From: Arsenophonus sp031446145
GTDB taxonomy: Bacteria; Pseudomonadota; Gammaproteobacteria; Enterobacterales; Enterobacteriaceae
Reading direction: 5' to 3'
NCBI GenBank assembly: GCA_031446145.1
Contig: CP132903.1
Location: forward strand, 372,001-436,000
DNA length: 64,000 bases
Shown: one piece after another, positions 61,319-64,000 of the stretch
Numbering within the stretch: position 1 is the first letter of the stretch
Layout: every line of letters starts with the position of its first letter
Program-made: the position numbers and the translations under genes
The notes under the pieces: model-generated
What the model was told of the DNA's origin: nothing
The model's input: the letters and a program-made list of their open reading frames with translations, nothing else
Databases searched by the model: none

Positions 61319-63163
61319 TTGTTAAATCGTTATCCTTTATGGAAAAATTTTTTTATAGTAAGTATTTTGATTATTAGTGTAATCTATGCACTACCAAATT
61401 TTTTTGGAGAAGATCCGGCTATTCAAATTGTTGGAGTAAGGGGAAATTTTGCAAATGAAGCAATTTTAAACCAAATTGTTAATATTTTGCAAAAAGAAAA
61501 AATAGATATTAAATCAGTAAAATTGCAAAATGATGAAATTCTTGTTTGTTTTAATAATGTAAATTCACAACTCAATGCAAGAGATATTTTGCTTTCTAGT
61601 TTAGAAGAAAACTATGTTATTGCGCTAAATTTAGCACCTCTCACACCTAATTGGTTGAAATTTTTAGGCGCTGAACCTATGAAATTAGGGTTAGATTTAC
61701 GTGGTGGTGTACATTTTTTAATATCAGTAGATATAAATAAAATTTTAAATCAATTGCAGGAATATACGATTAATACTATTAGCAATGATTTACGTAAACA
61801 AAAATTATCATATTTAAGTATACGCAAAATTAATAATTACGGTATTGAAGTGCGTTTTCATGATGATTATGAATGTTTAAAATCTAGAAATTATTTAAAG
61901 GATCTTTATAATGATTTCTTTTTTGAAATTAAAAATAGTAGATTATTTATATTACTGAAAAATGAACGAGTTACAAAAGCTCGAAATTATGCATTATCTC
62001 AGAATCTTAACATTATCCGTAATCGTATTAATCAATTAGGAATTATGGAACCCTTGATACAACGTCAGGGTGATTGTATTATTGTTGAATTGCCTGGTAT
62101 TCAAGATACGGCAAGAGCTAAGGAAATTCTAAGTGCAACAGCTATGCTGGAATTTAGGTTAGTCAATACAGATATTCATCATTCTTTTATGCGTAATTTT
62201 TATATTCCTCCTGATGATTCAGAAATAAAATATACTCGTGATGGTCAGTCTGTGTTGCTGTATAAAAAAATAATTTTAACTGGTGATCATATTACTAATG
62301 CAAAATATGATTTTGATGATATGGGTAATGTACAAGTTAATATTAGTTTAGATAATATCGGTGGTTCTATTATGTCCAATTTTACACGTAATCATCAAAA
62401 TAAACTGATTGCGACTTTATTGGTAGAGTATAAGGATACTGGAAAAAAAAATGCTCATGGTAATACTATTTTAGTAAAAGATGAAAAAATTATTAATATT
62501 GCTAAAATTTCTAGTTATTTTAGTAACAAATTTCGTATTACTGGTATTAGTGATCCAACGGAAGCTCGTCAATTATCATTATTATTAAGGTCTGGTGCAT
62601 TAGTTTCACCTATTCAAATTATTCAAGAAATAACAATTGGACCAGCATTAGGATTACAAAATATTAAAGAAGGTATTAAAGCATCATTATCAGGTTTATT
62701 AATTTCTATGTTATTTTTAGTAATTTATTACCGTAAGTTTGGTATCATTGCAAGTGTTGCTTTATTAATAAATTTAATTTTGATAGTTGGTATTATGTCT
62801 GTATTACCAGGGGTCACTTTAACTATGCCTGGAATTGCTGGTATTGTTTTAATTGTTGCTATATCTGTTGATGCCACAGTTTTAATCAATGAACGTATTA
62901 AAGAAGAATTAAGAAATGGTCGATCTGTACAACAAGCCATAAATGAAGGTTATAAAGGTTCATTTTCTAGCATTTTAGATGCAAATATAACTACTGGTAT
63001 TACATCAATAATTTTGTATGTAGTAGGTTCTGGTTTTATTAAAGGTTTTGCTATCACGACAATTATTGGTATTGTGACATCCATGTTTACTTCTATTATA
63101 TTCACTCGCGCTTGTGTAAATTTATTATATGGTGGTAAACGACTTAAAAAGTTATCCATTTGA
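61319..63163 (+). CDS. secD: protein translocase subunit SecD
   Basis: SecD, with SecF, uses the proton gradient to pull exported proteins into the periplasm. The TTG start gives MLNRYPLWKNFF, matching the E. coli N terminus, for 614 residues (E. coli 615). The first membrane helix is followed by a large periplasmic domain. The conserved DLRGGVHF lies near residue 125. The C-terminal five-helix part contains IVAISVDATVLINERIKEELR, with the conserved Asp in the membrane. Confidence 0.97.
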   Translation: MLNRYPLWKNFFIVSILIISVIYALPNFFGEDPAIQIVGVRGNFANEAILNQIVNILQKEKIDIKSVKLQNDEILVCFNNVNSQLNARDILLSSLEENYVIALNLAPLTPNWLKFLGAEPMKLGLDLRGGVHFLISVDINKILNQLQEYTINTISNDLRKQKLSYLSIRKINNYGIEVRFHDDYECLKSRNYLKDLYNDFFFEIKNSRLFILLKNERVTKARNYALSQNLNIIRNRINQLGIMEPLIQRQGDCIIVELPGIQDTARAKEILSATAMLEFRLVNTDIHHSFMRNFYIPPDDSEIKYTRDGQSVLLYKKIILTGDHITNAKYDFDDMGNVQVNISLDNIGGSIMSNFTRNHQNKLIATLLVEYKDTGKKNAHGNTILVKDEKIINIAKISSYFSNKFRITGISDPTEARQLSLLLRSGALVSPIQIIQEITIGPALGLQNIKEGIKASLSGLLISMLFLVIYYRKFGIIASVALLINLILIVGIMSVLPGVTLTMPGIAGIVLIVAISVDATVLINERIKEELRNGRSVQQAINEGYKGSFSSILDANITTGITSIILYVVGSGFIKGFAITTIIGIVTSMFTSIIFTRACVNLLYGGKRLKKLSI

Positions 63164-63185
63164 GAAATTTTTAAGGAATTTGATT

Positions 63186-64000
63186 GTGTTGCAAAATTAT
63201 ACGGAGAAATATTTAAATAATAAATATAAAATTATTGACTTCATGTCTTTAAATTTTTTTGCATTTTTTATTTCAATTGTTTTAGTGATTATTTCATTGA
63301 CGATTATTACATTCAAAGGTTTTTATTTTGGATTAGAATTTACTGGTGGTACGGTTATTGAAATTAGTTTTAGTAAATTGATAAATTTAGATAAAGTTAG
63401 AGAAAATTTAATGTTTCATGGTCATAAAAAAATATTAATTCAGCATTTTGGCAGTGTTCATAACATTATAATTCGCTTGCCTCCTAATCAAGATTTTAAA
63501 GATAAGACAATTGATAAATCTATTATTTCTATAATTAATAGAAATATCGATAATAAAGCATTTTTAAAAAGAATCGAATTTGTTGGACCTAGTGTAGGAG
63601 ATGAATTAGTTAAAAAAGGGTTCATAGCAATTTTATCTGCTTTTATTGGTATTTTAATTTATATCAGTATACGTTTTGAATGGCGTTTAGCATCTGCTAC
63701 TGTAATTACGTTAATACATGATGTAATTTTTATATTAGGGATATTATCGTTATTTCAGGTTGAATTTAATATGACTGTTCTTGCTGCATTAATGTCAGTG
63801 ATTGGGTATTCATTAAATGATAGTATTGTTATCTTTGATCGTATTCGTGAAAATTTTTGCAAAATACATCATGTATCTTCTTGTTTGATAATCAATCTTT
63901 CTTTAACGCAAACATTAAAAAGAACATTAATTACATCGATAAGTACTTTATTAGTAGTATTAATGCTTTATATATTTGGTGGCTTAATGCTCAAAGGATT
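63186..64000 (+). CDS. secF: protein translocase subunit SecF, cut by the window end
   Basis: SecF pairs with SecD. A GTG at 63186 with AAGGA eight bases upstream is the likely start, giving a protein beginning with VLQNYTEKYLN. The signature EFTGGTVIEI, the periplasmic KRIEFVGPSVGDEL, the helix FEWRLASATVI and GYSLNDSIVIFDRIRENF match E. coli SecF. The frame is open to base 64000 (about 271 codons, of roughly 320 expected), ending in LYIFGGLMLKG. It lies 22 bases after secD. Confidence 0.95.
   Translation, partial: MLQNYTEKYLNNKYKIIDFMSLNFFAFFISIVLVIISLTIITFKGFYFGLEFTGGTVIEISFSKLINLDKVRENLMFHGHKKILIQHFGSVHNIIIRLPPNQDFKDKTIDKSIISIINRNIDNKAFLKRIEFVGPSVGDELVKKGFIAILSAFIGILIYISIRFEWRLASATVITLIHDVIFILGILSLFQVEFNMTVLAALMSVIGYSLNDSIVIFDRIRENFCKIHHVSSCLIINLSLTQTLKRTLITSISTLLVVLMLYIFGGLMLKG

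Overview
The window looks like part of the chromosome of a strongly reduced, AT-rich gammaproteobacterium of the Enterobacterales type, most likely an obligate insect endosymbiont. The proteins match Escherichia coli homologues almost residue for residue in conserved parts and have near-identical lengths. Gene order still follows the enterobacterial ancestor in blocks. Intervening genes are gone, about a fifth of the window is AT-rich non-coding DNA, homopolymer runs are common, and two genes are broken by single-base frameshifts. Blochmannia, Westeberhardia and Wigglesworthia are the kind of lineage suggested, but I cannot assign a genus from sequence reading alone.

Layout. (1) 1-8.5 kb: gyrB on + and then, on the minus strand, asd, a frameshifted digH (yddW-like lipoprotein), glmS and glmU. 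(2) 8.6-15.2 kb: the complete F1Fo ATP synthase operon atpBEFHAGDC without atpI. (3) 16-20.4 kb: mnmG, a well preserved E. coli-type oriC (about 18.06-18.33 kb), mioC and asnA; rsmG and asnC are absent. (4) 21.3-26.8 kb: one rRNA operon, 16S-tRNA-Ile-tRNA-Ala-23S-5S, with promoter, two boxA sites, RNase III stems, a terminator and an intervening-sequence-like expansion of 23S helix 25. (5) 26.9-30.7 kb: murB-birA, coaA, then tRNA-Tyr, tRNA-Gly and tRNA-Thr. (6) 31.7-45.7 kb: the joined S10, spc and alpha ribosomal protein operons in exact E. coli order, including secY, rpmJ and rpoA. (7) 45.9-50.2 kb: minus-strand trkA (frameshifted at a 10-base A run in the coding strand), rsmB, fmt, def. (8) 51.3-56.4 kb: tsaC-aroE and prfB-lysS; prfB keeps its programmed +1 frameshift. 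(9) 57.2-64 kb: tpiA, a 3 kb gene desert, then yajC-secD-secF, with secF cut by the window end.

Functionally this is a core set: replication initiation and supercoiling, translation machinery and its initiation and release factors, proton-driven ATP synthesis, Sec export, and cell-wall precursor supply (glmS, glmU, murB, asd). Genes on both sides of oriC mostly read away from it, and the A/T bias of non-coding DNA appears to change side there, so 18.2 kb behaves as a real bidirectional origin. I found no phage, insertion sequence, CRISPR array or defence system, and no convincing undescribed multi-gene system. The most informative signals are the intact oriC geometry, the 23S insertion, the poly(A) frameshift in trkA, and the junctions that record past recombination (rrn and possibly tuf).
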